From contig CAVWBQ010000047.1 of the NCBI GenBank assembly GCA_963753225.1, positions 248,001 through 312,000 on the forward strand: 64,000 nucleotides of DNA. Direction: 5' to 3'. The notes beneath the pieces were generated by a model. The model was not told the origin of the DNA and made no database searches. It was given only the letters and a program-made list of their open reading frames with translations. Positions 25,954 through 35,070 of the stretch are shown in pieces. Each line of letters begins with the position of its first letter. The first letter of the stretch is position 1. The stretch comes from Palsa-504 sp963753225. Its GTDB lineage: Bacteria; Actinomycetota; Actinomycetes; Streptosporangiales; Streptosporangiaceae. The translations under genes were made by a program, and so were the position numbers.

Positions 25954-26778
25954 ATGCGTGTCGCACTGTGCCAGATACCGGTCAGCTCACGGCCCGAGGT
26001 CAATTCCGGGCGAGTCAGGGACGCGCTGGCGCAGGCCGCCGAGCAGGGCGCGGACCTGGCGGTGTTCCCCGAGGCGACCCAGGTCAGGTTCGGCTCGGAC
26101 CTGCAGGCCGCGGCCGAGCCGCTGGACGGCCCGTTCTGCTCCGGGCTGGCCGCCGCGGCCAAGCAGACCGGCGTGGCGCTGGTGGCCGGGGTATTCGAGC
26201 CCGCATCCGGAGGCAGGGTGTACAACACCGCGGTGGCCTACGACGGCGCCGGCGAGCTGGTCGCCTCCTACCGCAAGCTGCACCTGTTCGACGCGTTCGG
26301 CCACCGCGAGTCCGACCAGGTCGCGCCGGGGTCCGGCCCGGTCGCCTGCACGCTCGCCGGGGTACGCACCGGCCTGGCGATCTGCTACGACGTGCGGTTC
26401 GGCGAGCTGACCCGGGCGCTGGCGGTGGCCGGGGCCGAGCTGCTGGTGCTGCCCGCGGCGTGGGCGGCTGGGCTATTCAAGGAGGAGCACTGGGTCACGC
26501 TGGTGCGGGCCCGCGCCATCGAGAACACCATCTGGGTCGCCGCCGTCGGCCAGGTTCCCGACCCGGACGAGCGGCCCACCCGCGCCGCGACCGGCATCGG
26601 GCGCAGCATGCTCGTCGACCCGCTCGGCGTGGTCCGGGCCGACCTCGGACCCGCGCCCGGCGTGGCGGTGGCCGAGGTCGACACGGACCTGATCACGACC
26701 GTCCGCGCCAGCCTGCCCAGCCTGGCCAACCGCCGCGACGACGTGTTCGGGCCGCCCGCACCGGTGAGCGATGCATAA
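25954..26778 (+). CDS. nitrilase-superfamily amidase (omega-amidase-like)
   Basis: A 274-residue carbon-nitrogen hydrolase. The Glu-Lys-Cys triad is visible: Glu40 in AVFPEATQ, Lys108 in YRKLHLFDAFG and Cys144 in LAICYDVRFGEL. This is the branch containing omega-amidase and deaminated-glutathione amidase. Adjacent to an aminotransferase, the likely job is repair or salvage of alpha-keto acid amides made by transamination of glutamine or similar. It may share a promoter region with the divergent aminotransferase gene. Confidence 0.88.
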   Translation: MRVALCQIPVSSRPEVNSGRVRDALAQAAEQGADLAVFPEATQVRFGSDLQAAAEPLDGPFCSGLAAAAKQTGVALVAGVFEPASGGRVYNTAVAYDGAGELVASYRKLHLFDAFGHRESDQVAPGSGPVACTLAGVRTGLAICYDVRFGELTRALAVAGAELLVLPAAWAAGLFKEEHWVTLVRARAIENTIWVAAVGQVPDPDERPTRAATGIGRSMLVDPLGVVRADLGPAPGVAVAEVDTDLITTVRASLPSLANRRDDVFGPPAPVSDA

Positions 26779-26808
26779 CCGGGAAGCGGGGAGCTCGCAG
26801 GCGCCCGG

Positions 26809-29772
26809 CTACCTGACCGGGGCCTGCCAGAAGACGGGCTGCTCGCCGCCTGGCGAGGCGGTGAAGCCGACGCCGGTCAGCGTGCTGCCGGCCACGGCGA
26901 GGCCGGTGATGGCCTGGATGCCCGGTCCCGTCAGGCCCTTTCCCGCGGGTTCGGCCGCGCGCCAGGCCGAGCCGTTGGCTGACGTCCACACCACCACGTT
27001 CTGGTGGCCGGGAGTGCTGCCGTAGGTGCCGGTGGCGGTAAAGGTGCCGCCCGCCGCGACCAGGGCGGTGACCGAGGTCAGGTCCGCGGGCACCGGGAGC
27101 GCCGACTCGCCCCAGCTGGCCCCGCCGTTGGCCGAGCTGGCCGCGAACGGCAGCGCCTGGCCCGTGGTGGTGACCGCGGTGCCCACGGCGACCACGACCC
27201 GGCCGGCGCTCGCGACGTGCTCGAGCACGGCCCGGGTGGAGCCGACCGGCATGGGCAGGTCGGCCTGGCGCCAGGTCCGGCCGCCGTCGGCCGAGGTCCA
27301 GGCCGAGGGCTGGCCGCCGTGCGAGCCCACCGCGACGAAGCCGGACCCGCTCGCGGAGACGGCGTTCATCTGCCGGTCACCGGTCCCGTCGAGGGCGCCC
27401 GCGGTGGCGTCCCCGCCGCGCTGCCAGCCGGTCAGGGTGGCCGACGACCAGACCGCGGCTTCGGTGCGGGCCACGACGACCCGGCCGTTCTGGACCTGCC
27501 TGACATTCTGGTGGCCGACGATGACGTAGCCACGGGCGTTCGCGGCCGCCTGCTCGGTGAACAGCCCGGAAGCGCCGAAGACGCGCTCGCCGTCGGCCGC
27601 CTGCCAGCCGGTGCCGTCGGCCGAGACGACGACGACCGGATGCTCGGGGGCGGCCGCCTCGACATCGCCCACCGCCAGCCAGCCCATCGGGCCGTGGGTA
27701 ACGCTGGTCAGCCGCTGCGACCCGGGCCGGCCGAACACGGCGGGGAGGGCGCCGACGGCCCGGTTCCACGTGCTGCCGCCGCTGCCCGAGGTCCACGCGG
27801 CGGGGTAGCCGTTGGCGCTGCCCACCGCCACCTGCGTGCTGCCCTGCGCGGCGATGCTGTTGACAGCCACCTGCGGCTCGACCGCGCCCGGGATCTTCGT
27901 GATGTCCACCCGCCGCGCCGCGGTGCCGACCCCGGTCAGGGTGATCACCGGCTGGCGGCCGTCGGGAGCGTCGCTGATGCCCGCGGCGACCACGGCGCCG
28001 TCCGGGGCCAGCGCCACGCCGGAGACATCCTCGGCCGCGGCGGCGCCGAACGGGCGGGCCTGGTGCCAGGTCTGGCCGTCCGCGGAGGCGAACGCGATCA
28101 GGTTCCGGCCGGCTTTGCCTGTAACCGCGACGCCGTCCGGACCGCCGTTGGCCATCACGGCGGTGAATCCGGCCTGGGCTCCGAGGGTGGCCCGGAACGT
28201 CCAGGCCAGGCCGTTCGGCGAAGAAAAGACGTCGACGGCCGGCCGCCTGGCCACGGTGGCGGGCCTGAGCAGGACGAACCCGTGGCCGGCCGCCGCCACC
28301 GCGGCGGCCTGCGGCTGCGCGCCGTGCCCGGTCGCCGTGCCCGTGACCGGCGCCCAGGTCGCGCCGCCGTCGGCGCTCAGCCAGGCGACGCCGGCCTGGA
28401 CCGTCACGGTCCGCTTGGGCTTGCCGGTGACCTTGGTGGTGACGGCGTTCCCGGCGATCAGGATCAGCTTCCCGGCCGCCGCCACGGACCTGATGTCCAG
28501 CGCGTGGCCGTTGCCCGCGGCCAGGCGCAGCCGCACCGCGTCGAGCCGTTCCCAGCTGGTCCCGTTGGCCGACAGGAAGATCAGCGGAGTGGACCTGGCC
28601 GCCTTGCCGCCGGGCACGCTGGCGCCGACGGCGATGAACCCGTGTGCCGTCCTGGCCACCGCGTTGACCCGGTCGCCGGGGCGCAGCGGCATCCCGTTGC
28701 CTGGGGCCAGCGTCCAGGTCCGGCCGTCCGGGCTGGTCCAGACCGAGCCGGGACCGAGGGCGACCCACGAGCCCTGGCCTCCGGCCACGAAGATGGCGCC
28801 GTGCCCGGGCGGCGGCACTCCTCCGGCCTCGTTCCTGACCGTCCCCATGGTCCAGGTGCGCCCGTCGTCGCGGGACACGAAGAACTGCGCCCGCGGGATG
28901 CGGGTGCCGGCCTGCGACCCCACCGCCACGATCTCGTCACCGACGCTCGTCACCCGGCCCAGCGTCTGGGTGATGCCGCGGCCGCCGCCCGCCGCCGTGA
29001 AGTCGTTGCCCGCCAGGGTCGCCGGCGGAAAGCCGAGCGAGGCCGCGGACGGGGTGGGTCCGGCGTTGCCGCTGTTCGCGCCGGCGATCACCACGACCGC
29101 GACGCCGAAGACCACCATGGCCAGGATCGGGATCGCCACCCTGATCCCCCAGCCGCGGAACTCCAGGCCGGCCACGAACTCCCGGGACCAGCGGCGCTTG
29201 ACCGGCTGGGGCAGGAGCGAGCGGAGCAGGCCCGCCTCGGCGCCGGCCGCCCTGCCCGGGCCATCCTCGCGGCGGCCGGGGAGCGGGCCGGACGGGTGCG
29301 CCGGACGGGCGGGCCCGGCCTGAGGGCCGGGGCCGGACGGCGGCGTGGACGCGGCACCGGGCCTGGTCGTCTCGCCGAATTCGAACCCGGGCGGGATGAA
29401 CACGTCGTCGGGCCAGGCCTGCGGCGGGGCCTGCATCGACATCGGCTGGCTCACCGTCGGCGTGTACCGGAACCGGCGCGGCTCGGCAGGCTCGGGGCCG
29501 TTGTGCGGCCGGGGGACGCGGTCGTGGCCGGGCTGGCCCGGCGGGGTCCGGCGGGGCGGGCGGGCCGGCCGGGGGCGGCGGCGCTCGAACTCGAACCCGG
29601 GCGCCGTCCCGCTCCACGGATCGTCGTCGGGCTGGCCGTGGCTGACCGGGACGCGCGGGATGGGCCCGGTAGCCGCTCCAGGGAAGGGGCCGGATCCGGC
29701 ACGCGAAGGCCGGGGGCCCGGAGGGCCCCAGGCGCCGTCAGCCGCGGGATGGCCGGTCGGTTCCCTTGTCAC
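26809..29772 (-). CDS. large membrane-anchored beta-propeller (BNR/sialidase-like repeat) protein
   Basis: A 987-residue protein from the GTG at 29772, chosen because AAGG lies 6 bases upstream; the frame is open a further 90 codons upstream without a good site. Order: a Pro/Arg/Gly-rich cytoplasmic region (~1-240), one membrane helix (IRVAIPILAMVVFGVAVVVI), then ~700 extracellular residues of repeated units such as FFVSRDDGRTWTMGTV, VWTSPDGRTWTLAPG and AWTSADGGRTWRQA. These SxDG-xTW blocks are BNR/Asp-box beta-propeller blades, at least ten of them. No catalytic sialidase residues can be assigned. It is divergent from kgd. Function unknown, perhaps surface binding. Confidence 0.72.
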   Translation of the reverse strand: MTREPTGHPAADGAWGPPGPRPSRAGSGPFPGAATGPIPRVPVSHGQPDDDPWSGTAPGFEFERRRPRPARPPRRTPPGQPGHDRVPRPHNGPEPAEPRRFRYTPTVSQPMSMQAPPQAWPDDVFIPPGFEFGETTRPGAASTPPSGPGPQAGPARPAHPSGPLPGRREDGPGRAAGAEAGLLRSLLPQPVKRRWSREFVAGLEFRGWGIRVAIPILAMVVFGVAVVVIAGANSGNAGPTPSAASLGFPPATLAGNDFTAAGGGRGITQTLGRVTSVGDEIVAVGSQAGTRIPRAQFFVSRDDGRTWTMGTVRNEAGGVPPPGHGAIFVAGGQGSWVALGPGSVWTSPDGRTWTLAPGNGMPLRPGDRVNAVARTAHGFIAVGASVPGGKAARSTPLIFLSANGTSWERLDAVRLRLAAGNGHALDIRSVAAAGKLILIAGNAVTTKVTGKPKRTVTVQAGVAWLSADGGATWAPVTGTATGHGAQPQAAAVAAAGHGFVLLRPATVARRPAVDVFSSPNGLAWTFRATLGAQAGFTAVMANGGPDGVAVTGKAGRNLIAFASADGQTWHQARPFGAAAAEDVSGVALAPDGAVVAAGISDAPDGRQPVITLTGVGTAARRVDITKIPGAVEPQVAVNSIAAQGSTQVAVGSANGYPAAWTSGSGGSTWNRAVGALPAVFGRPGSQRLTSVTHGPMGWLAVGDVEAAAPEHPVVVVSADGTGWQAADGERVFGASGLFTEQAAANARGYVIVGHQNVRQVQNGRVVVARTEAAVWSSATLTGWQRGGDATAGALDGTGDRQMNAVSASGSGFVAVGSHGGQPSAWTSADGGRTWRQADLPMPVGSTRAVLEHVASAGRVVVAVGTAVTTTGQALPFAASSANGGASWGESALPVPADLTSVTALVAAGGTFTATGTYGSTPGHQNVVVWTSANGSAWRAAEPAGKGLTGPGIQAITGLAVAGSTLTGVGFTASPGGEQPVFWQAPVR

Positions 29773-30066
29773 CTGTGCCTTGCCGTCAGTGTGATCTTCC
29801 CGGTCGATGGCCCCGGTCGTGCACAGCCAGCGGGGGCTAAACCCCGGGAAACCATCTGCCATTGCCGCCGATGCTACCGGCCGGCACCGGGCGTGACAGG
29901 GACTTTCCGCTACGCCGCGGCCCGGAGGGCCCGCCGGTGACCCAGGCCACATCCGCACCACCGGCCGCCTGCGTTCTTCAGGCCCTGGCCTGGATGGCGG
30001 CAGGTAGCCTTGATAGACGGAAGCGATCAACGATTTATACATCTTCGGAAGAAGGTTTTTCGGCCG

Positions 30067-33000
30067 ATGTCCGCCGTGTCTTCTGAGTCACACGAGCCAG
30101 CTGGCGAGCCGGGTCGAAGGGATCAGGCCGCCGCACAGGAACCCGCCGCAGGACAGGCCGACTTCGGCGCCAACGAATGGCTGGTCGAGGAGCTTTACCA
30201 GCGTTACCTGGCGGACCCAGGCTCTGTCGACCGGGCCTGGTGGAGCTTCTTCGCCGACTACCAGCCCAGCCTGCCGAACGGGACGGGCCCGCAGCCGGTC
30301 ATCAAATTCCAGGCCGCCCCGGCCGCGCCGCCAAGGCAGGCGGCTCCGGCGCGGCCCCCGGCGCCCGCGCCGGCTCCGGTCCAGCCCCCGGCCCCGCAGG
30401 CACCCGTCGCTCCCCCTCCGCCGCCGCCGGCGGAGGGCACCGAGGTCAGCAGGCTGCGCGGCGCGGCGGCGCGCACCGTCAGCAATATGACGGCCAGCCT
30501 GGCCGTGCCCACCGCGACCAGCGTCCGCGCGATCCCGGCCAAGCTCCTCGTGGACAACAGGATCGTCATCAACAACCACCTGCGCCGCGGCCGCGGCGGC
30601 AAGGTGTCATTCACCCATCTGATCGGGTTCGCGGTGGTCAAGGCGCTGGTGGCGCTGCCGGAGATGAACCTCGCCTACGCCGAGGAGAACGGCAAGCCGG
30701 CCATCGCCCGGCCGGACCACGTCAACCTGGGCCTGGCCATCGACGTGCGCACCGGCGACGGCAGCAGGCAGCTGCTCGTGCCGAACCTCAAGGCGGCGGA
30801 GGAGATGGACTTCCGCCAGTTCTGGACGACCTACGAGGACGTCGTGCGCCGGGCGCGCTCGGGCAAGCTCGCGGTCGCCGACTTCGGCGGCACCACCGCC
30901 ACGATCACCAACCCCGGCACGATCGGCACCGAGCACTCGGTGCCGCGGCTGATGGCCGGCCAGGGCTGCATCGTGGGCGTCGGCGCGATGGAGTACCCGG
31001 CCGCCTACGCCGGAGCGTCCGAGGAGACCCTGTCCCGGCTGGCCATCAGCAAGTCGGTCACGCTCACCTCGACCTACGACCACCGGATCATCCAGGGCGC
31101 CCAGTCCGGCGAGTTCCTGAAGAAGATCCACGAGCTGCTGCTCGGCGAGGACGGCTTCTACGACGAGATCTTCGCCGCGCTGCGCATCCCGTACGAGCCG
31201 GTCCGCTGGGTCAGGGACTTCCCTTCCGGCCACGAGGACGACGTCACCAGGTCCGCCCGGGTGCAGGAGCTGATCCACGCCTACCGGGTGCGCGGCCACC
31301 TGATGGCCGACACCAACCCGCTCGAGGTGACCCAGCGCAAGCACCCCGACCTGGACATCAACCTGCACGGGCTGACCCTGTGGGACCTGGAGCGCGACTT
31401 CCCGACCGGCGGGTTCGGCGGCAAGGCGCGGATGAGGCTGCGGGACATCCTGGGCGTGCTGCGCGACTCGTACTGCCGCACCGTCGGCACCGAGTACATG
31501 CACATCCAGGACCCGGAGGAGCGCCGCTGGCTGCAGGACCGGATCGAGGTCCCGCATCCCCGCGCCGAGCACGACGAGCAGATGGCCATCTTGTCCCGGC
31601 TCAACGTGGCCGAGGCGTTCGAGATGTTCCTGCAGACCAAGTTCGTCGGCCAGCGCCGGTTCTCGCTGGAGGGTGCCGAGGCGCTCATCCCGCTGGTCGA
31701 CGCGGTACTCACCGAGGCGGCCGCGGCGCACCTGGACGAGGCCGTCGTCGGCATGGCCCACCGCGGCCGGCTGAACGTGCTGGCCAACATCGTCGGCAAG
31801 TCCTACGCGCAGATCTTCAAGGAGTTCGAGGGCAACCTGGACCCGAGCAGCTCACAGGGTTCCGGTGACGTCAAGTACCACCTGGGCGCGGAGGGAACCT
31901 TCCGCGCGCCCGACGGCGGCCAGATCAAGACCTCGCTGGTGGCCAACCCGAGCCACCTGGAGGCGGTCGACCCGGTGCTGGAGGGCGTGGTCCGGGCCAG
32001 GCAGGACGTCATCGACAAGGGCGAGCCGGGCTTCACCGTGCTGCCCGTGCTCATCCACGGCGACGCCGCGTTCGCCGGGCAGGGCGTGGTGGCCGAGACG
32101 CTGAACCTGTCGCTGCTGCGCGGGTACCGCACCGGCGGCACGGTGCACATCATCGTGAACAACCAGGTCGGCTTCACCACCGCGCCGCAGTACTCGCGGT
32201 CCACCGTGTACGCGACCGACGTCGCCCGGATGATCCAGGCGCCGATCTTCCACGTCAACGGGGACGACCCCGAGGCCGTGGTGCGGACGGCCAGGCTGGC
32301 CTTCGCCTACCGGCAGGCGTTCAAGAAGGACGTCGTCGTCGACATGATCTGTTACCGCAAGCGGGGGCACAACGAGACCGACAACCCGTCGTTCACCCAG
32401 CCGCTCATGTACGACCTGGTGGAGGCCAAGCGGTCGACCAGGAAGGTCTACACCGAGTCGCTGATCGCTCGCGGCGATATCACCATGGAGGAGGCCGAGG
32501 CCGCGCTGCGCGACTACCAGCAGCAGCTCGAGCGGGTCTTCACCGAGACCAGGGACGCGGCGGACCGCCCGGCCGAGCCGGGCAGCGTGCTGCGGCCCGA
32601 GCCCGAGGACCGCCCGGTCAACCACGAGGCCGTGCCGACCGCGGTATCCGCCGAGGTCGTTAAGCGGATCATCGACACCCAGGTCAACCTGCCCGCCGAC
32701 TTCACCCCGCACCCGCGGCTCAAGCCGCTGCTCGATCGCCGCGCCGCCATGCGCGAGGAGGACGCCATCGACTGGGCGACCGGCGAGCTGCTGGCGTTCG
32801 GCGCGCTGGTGCTCGACGGGCACCCGGTGCGGCTGGTCGGCCAGGACAGCAGGCGCGGCACGTTCGGACAGCGGCACGCGGTGCTGGTGGACCGGCACAC
32901 CGGCGCGGAGTACACGCCGCTGAAGCAGCTCGACTCGGGCGCCGCGAAGTTCTTCGTGCACGACTCGCTGCTGTCCGAGTTCGCCGCGATGGGCTTCGAG

Positions 33001-33807
33001 TACGGCTACTCGGTGGCCCGCCCGGACGCGCTGGTCCTCTGGGAGGCCCAGTTCGGCGACTTCCTCAACGGCGCGCAGACGATCATCGACGAGTTCATCA
33101 GCTCCGGCGAGCAGAAGTGGGGCCAGCGCTCGGGCGTCGCGCTGCTGCTGCCGCACGGCTACGACGGCCAGGGGCCCGACCACTCTTCCGCCCGGGTGGA
33201 GCGCTTCCTCTCGCTGTGCGCGCAGGACAACATGACCGTGGCCATGCCGACCACGCCGGGCAACTACTTCCACCTGCTGCGCTGGCAGTGCCTGTCCGGC
33301 CGGCACAAGCCGCTGATCGTGTTCACCCCGAAGTCCATGCTGCGGCTGAAGGCGGCCGCCTCGCCGGTCACCGACTTCACCACCGGGTCGTTCAGGCCGC
33401 TGGTCGGTTCGGCGCAGGAGTCGGATGCCGATGTGCGCCGCGTCGTCCTTTGCTCCGGCAAGGTGTACTACGACCTGGCCGCGCGGCGCCGGGCCCTGCT
33501 AGCCAGCACGGGCAACGCGACGGACACCGCCATCGTCCGTGTCGAGCGGCTGTACCCGCTGCCGGTCTCCGAGCTGGCCGCCGAGCTGGCCCGTTACCCC
33601 GGCGCCGAGACGGTCACCTGGGTGCAGGAGGAGCCGGCCAACATGGGGGCCTGGCCGACCATGGCGCTGAAGCTCCCGCGGGTGCTGAACCGCGAGGTCG
33701 GCGTGGTGTCGCTGCCGGCCAGCTCCGCGCCCGCGTCCGGTTCGGCCAAGCTGCACGCGACCACCCACCGGGAGATCATCGAGACGGCGATCCCTCAGGG
33801 GAGCTGA
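30067..33807 (+). CDS. kgd: multifunctional 2-oxoglutarate decarboxylase/dehydrogenase (E2-E1 fusion)
   Basis: A 1246-residue Kgd/SucA fusion of actinobacterial type. The start FGANEWLVEELYQRYLADPG is the E1 N-terminal segment, followed by a Pro/Ala linker (about 85-125), an E2 succinyltransferase-like domain without a lipoyl domain (about 130-380) with His339 in TYDHRIIQGAQSG, and the E1 domain with MAHRGRLNVLANIVGKSY, the TPP/Mg motif from GD at 665-666, and NNQVGFTT at about 698. It feeds the TCA cycle from 2-oxoglutarate. ATG at 30067 is preferred over an upstream in-frame ATG at 30010 because family proteins begin there. Confidence 0.95.
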   Translation: MSAVSSESHEPAGEPGRRDQAAAQEPAAGQADFGANEWLVEELYQRYLADPGSVDRAWWSFFADYQPSLPNGTGPQPVIKFQAAPAAPPRQAAPARPPAPAPAPVQPPAPQAPVAPPPPPPAEGTEVSRLRGAAARTVSNMTASLAVPTATSVRAIPAKLLVDNRIVINNHLRRGRGGKVSFTHLIGFAVVKALVALPEMNLAYAEENGKPAIARPDHVNLGLAIDVRTGDGSRQLLVPNLKAAEEMDFRQFWTTYEDVVRRARSGKLAVADFGGTTATITNPGTIGTEHSVPRLMAGQGCIVGVGAMEYPAAYAGASEETLSRLAISKSVTLTSTYDHRIIQGAQSGEFLKKIHELLLGEDGFYDEIFAALRIPYEPVRWVRDFPSGHEDDVTRSARVQELIHAYRVRGHLMADTNPLEVTQRKHPDLDINLHGLTLWDLERDFPTGGFGGKARMRLRDILGVLRDSYCRTVGTEYMHIQDPEERRWLQDRIEVPHPRAEHDEQMAILSRLNVAEAFEMFLQTKFVGQRRFSLEGAEALIPLVDAVLTEAAAAHLDEAVVGMAHRGRLNVLANIVGKSYAQIFKEFEGNLDPSSSQGSGDVKYHLGAEGTFRAPDGGQIKTSLVANPSHLEAVDPVLEGVVRARQDVIDKGEPGFTVLPVLIHGDAAFAGQGVVAETLNLSLLRGYRTGGTVHIIVNNQVGFTTAPQYSRSTVYATDVARMIQAPIFHVNGDDPEAVVRTARLAFAYRQAFKKDVVVDMICYRKRGHNETDNPSFTQPLMYDLVEAKRSTRKVYTESLIARGDITMEEAEAALRDYQQQLERVFTETRDAADRPAEPGSVLRPEPEDRPVNHEAVPTAVSAEVVKRIIDTQVNLPADFTPHPRLKPLLDRRAAMREEDAIDWATGELLAFGALVLDGHPVRLVGQDSRRGTFGQRHAVLVDRHTGAEYTPLKQLDSGAAKFFVHDSLLSEFAAMGFEYGYSVARPDALVLWEAQFGDFLNGAQTIIDEFISSGEQKWGQRSGVALLLPHGYDGQGPDHSSARVERFLSLCAQDNMTVAMPTTPGNYFHLLRWQCLSGRHKPLIVFTPKSMLRLKAAASPVTDFTTGSFRPLVGSAQESDADVRRVVLCSGKVYYDLAARRRALLASTGNATDTAIVRVERLYPLPVSELAAELARYPGAETVTWVQEEPANMGAWPTMALKLPRVLNREVGVVSLPASSAPASGSAKLHATTHREIIETAIPQGS

Positions 33808-33983
33808 TGTACTTCACCGACCGCGGCATCGAGGAACTCGAGGAGCGGCGCGGCGAGGAGCAGGTCTCGGTGGCCTGGCTCGCCGGCCGGCTCCGGGACT
33901 TCGTCGACATCAACCCGGGCTTCGACGTCGCCGTGGACCGGCTGGCCAGCTGGCTGGCCCGGCTCGACGACGAGGAGGAGTAA
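33807..33983 (+). CDS. small conserved protein downstream of kgd (DUF6104 type)
   Basis: A 58-residue acidic protein beginning MYFTDRGIEELEERRGEEQ and ending WLARLDDEEE. Its ATG shares one base with the kgd stop codon (TGATG), so it is translationally coupled. In Streptomyces a near-identical small protein (annotated DUF6104, from memory) also follows kgd. The constant position suggests a role with the 2-oxoglutarate dehydrogenase complex. No motif for a specific activity is visible. Confidence 0.85.
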   Translation: MYFTDRGIEELEERRGEEQVSVAWLAGRLRDFVDINPGFDVAVDRLASWLARLDDEEE

Positions 33984-34007
33984 CCCGGCCTCCGCGACCT
34001 CCCCCAA

Positions 34008-34063
34008 CTGGGTCGATGGCACATAGGGTCGGTTAGAACCGGACCGACGGCACATCGACCCAA
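34008..34063. repeat. hairpin element, copy 2
   Basis: The outer arms TGGGTCGATG (34009-34018) and CATCGACCCA (34053-34062) are perfect complements, and the tip CGGTT/AACCG pairs again; the middle is mismatched. The right half matches the element at 8928-8983 at 22 of 24 positions. In this copy the left half is diverged, so the inner stem has opened, as expected of an older or decaying copy. It lies between kgd's small partner and the DUF4097 gene. Confidence 0.75.
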
Positions 34064-34122
34064 TCCGGGTCCTCCCCGGCCGCCCCGGCGTTGCACCGCG
34101 CCCGCTCTCGATCCGCGAGTCG

Positions 34123-34159
34123 CGATACATCTTGACTTTGGCTCAATGAGATATATCGT
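34123..34159 (+). promoter_or_regulatory. promoter with overlapping PadR-type operator
   Basis: A -35-like TTGACT (34132-34137) is followed after 16 bases by TATCGT (34154-34159). Flanking them are CGATACAT (34123-34130) and ATATATCG (34151-34158), an inverted pair matching at 7 of 8 positions. The spacing puts a symmetric operator over both promoter boxes. The second gene of the operon is a PadR regulator, so autoregulation is likely. Confidence 0.6.
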
Positions 34160-34197
34160 TAGGTGTACTGGGCAGGCTGACGGGAAGGACGGGTGGA

Positions 34198-35070
34198 ATG
34201 CCGACGAGCGAGTGGAGCATCGAGGCTCCGACGAACCTGGAGTTCGACGCGGTAACCGGGCTGCGGATCAGGCTCATCGCCGGATCGGTGGCGGTGCTCG
34301 CCACTAACGGGAAGCCTTCGCTCGAGGTCTCCAGCATCGAGGGCGACCCGCTCAACGTGACCTACGAGGACGGGATCCTGACCGTCGCGTACGAGAACCT
34401 CAGCTGGGAGGGCCTGCTGAAGTGGCTGCGGCCGCAGCGGCATGCGGCCACGGTGACGGTGAGCGTGCCGCGGAAGTGCCAGGCGCAGGTCGGCGTGGTC
34501 AGCGCGACCGCCGTCATGTCCGGCATCAGCGCGCGAGCCTCGGTCAAGAGCGTCTCCGGCGGGATCACGCTGGACGGCGTCACCGGCGACGTCGACGCCA
34601 ATACCGTCTCCGGGGCGGTCGAGGCGCAGGGCATCAACGGCAAGCTCAACTTCAACACGGTGTCCGGGGACCTGACGCTGGCCGATGGCTGGCTCGAGCG
34701 CCTCGACGTGAACGGGGTCAGCGGCGACGTGACCGCGGACCTCGACCTGGACCCGCTCGGCGGGATGCAGGTCAACACGGTGTCCGGCGAGGTGGTGCTC
34801 AGGCTCCCGGCCGAAGCCGACGCCCGGGTGAACCTGCACTCGGTCTCCGGAGATGTCCGGAGCGAATTTGCCGAGCTTAGGCGATCCTCGGCCCCGGCGT
34901 CTCGTAGCGTTAGCGGTAGCCTTGGCGCCGGCTCGGGACAGGTGTCCGTGACCACTATGTCCGGCCGGGTCATGCTGCTGCGACGCGCCGGGCACGAAAC
35001 GGCTACGCAGGACGCCCGGCCTGGCGGGCAGCCTGATAATGAGAATGAGATGAAAGGCGAGGCCAGTTGA
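34198..35070 (+). CDS. DUF4097 beta-helix-type protein
   Basis: A 290-residue protein built of short beta repeats, each carrying a (N/K/H)-(T/S)-VSG turn: KSVSGGI, NTVSGAV, NTVSGDL, NGVSGDV, NTVSGEV, HSVSGDV, TTMSGRV, spaced about 18-30 residues apart. This is the DUF4097 (adhesin-like) right-handed repeat fold. There is no signal peptide, so it appears cytoplasmic. DUF4097 genes are often paired with PadR regulators, as here, with the PadR start codon overlapping the stop. Function unknown; a membrane-stress or lipid-sensing role is only a guess. Confidence 0.75.
   Translation: MPTSEWSIEAPTNLEFDAVTGLRIRLIAGSVAVLATNGKPSLEVSSIEGDPLNVTYEDGILTVAYENLSWEGLLKWLRPQRHAATVTVSVPRKCQAQVGVVSATAVMSGISARASVKSVSGGITLDGVTGDVDANTVSGAVEAQGINGKLNFNTVSGDLTLADGWLERLDVNGVSGDVTADLDLDPLGGMQVNTVSGEVVLRLPAEADARVNLHSVSGDVRSEFAELRRSSAPASRSVSGSLGAGSGQVSVTTMSGRVMLLRRAGHETATQDARPGGQPDNENEMKGEAS

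Noticed and set aside
27004..29940. A 978-codon open frame on the + strand opposite the propeller protein
   Set aside because: The minus-strand frame has repeated Asp-box blades and a membrane helix; the + frame has low-complexity Gly/Arg composition typical of high-GC antisense frames.
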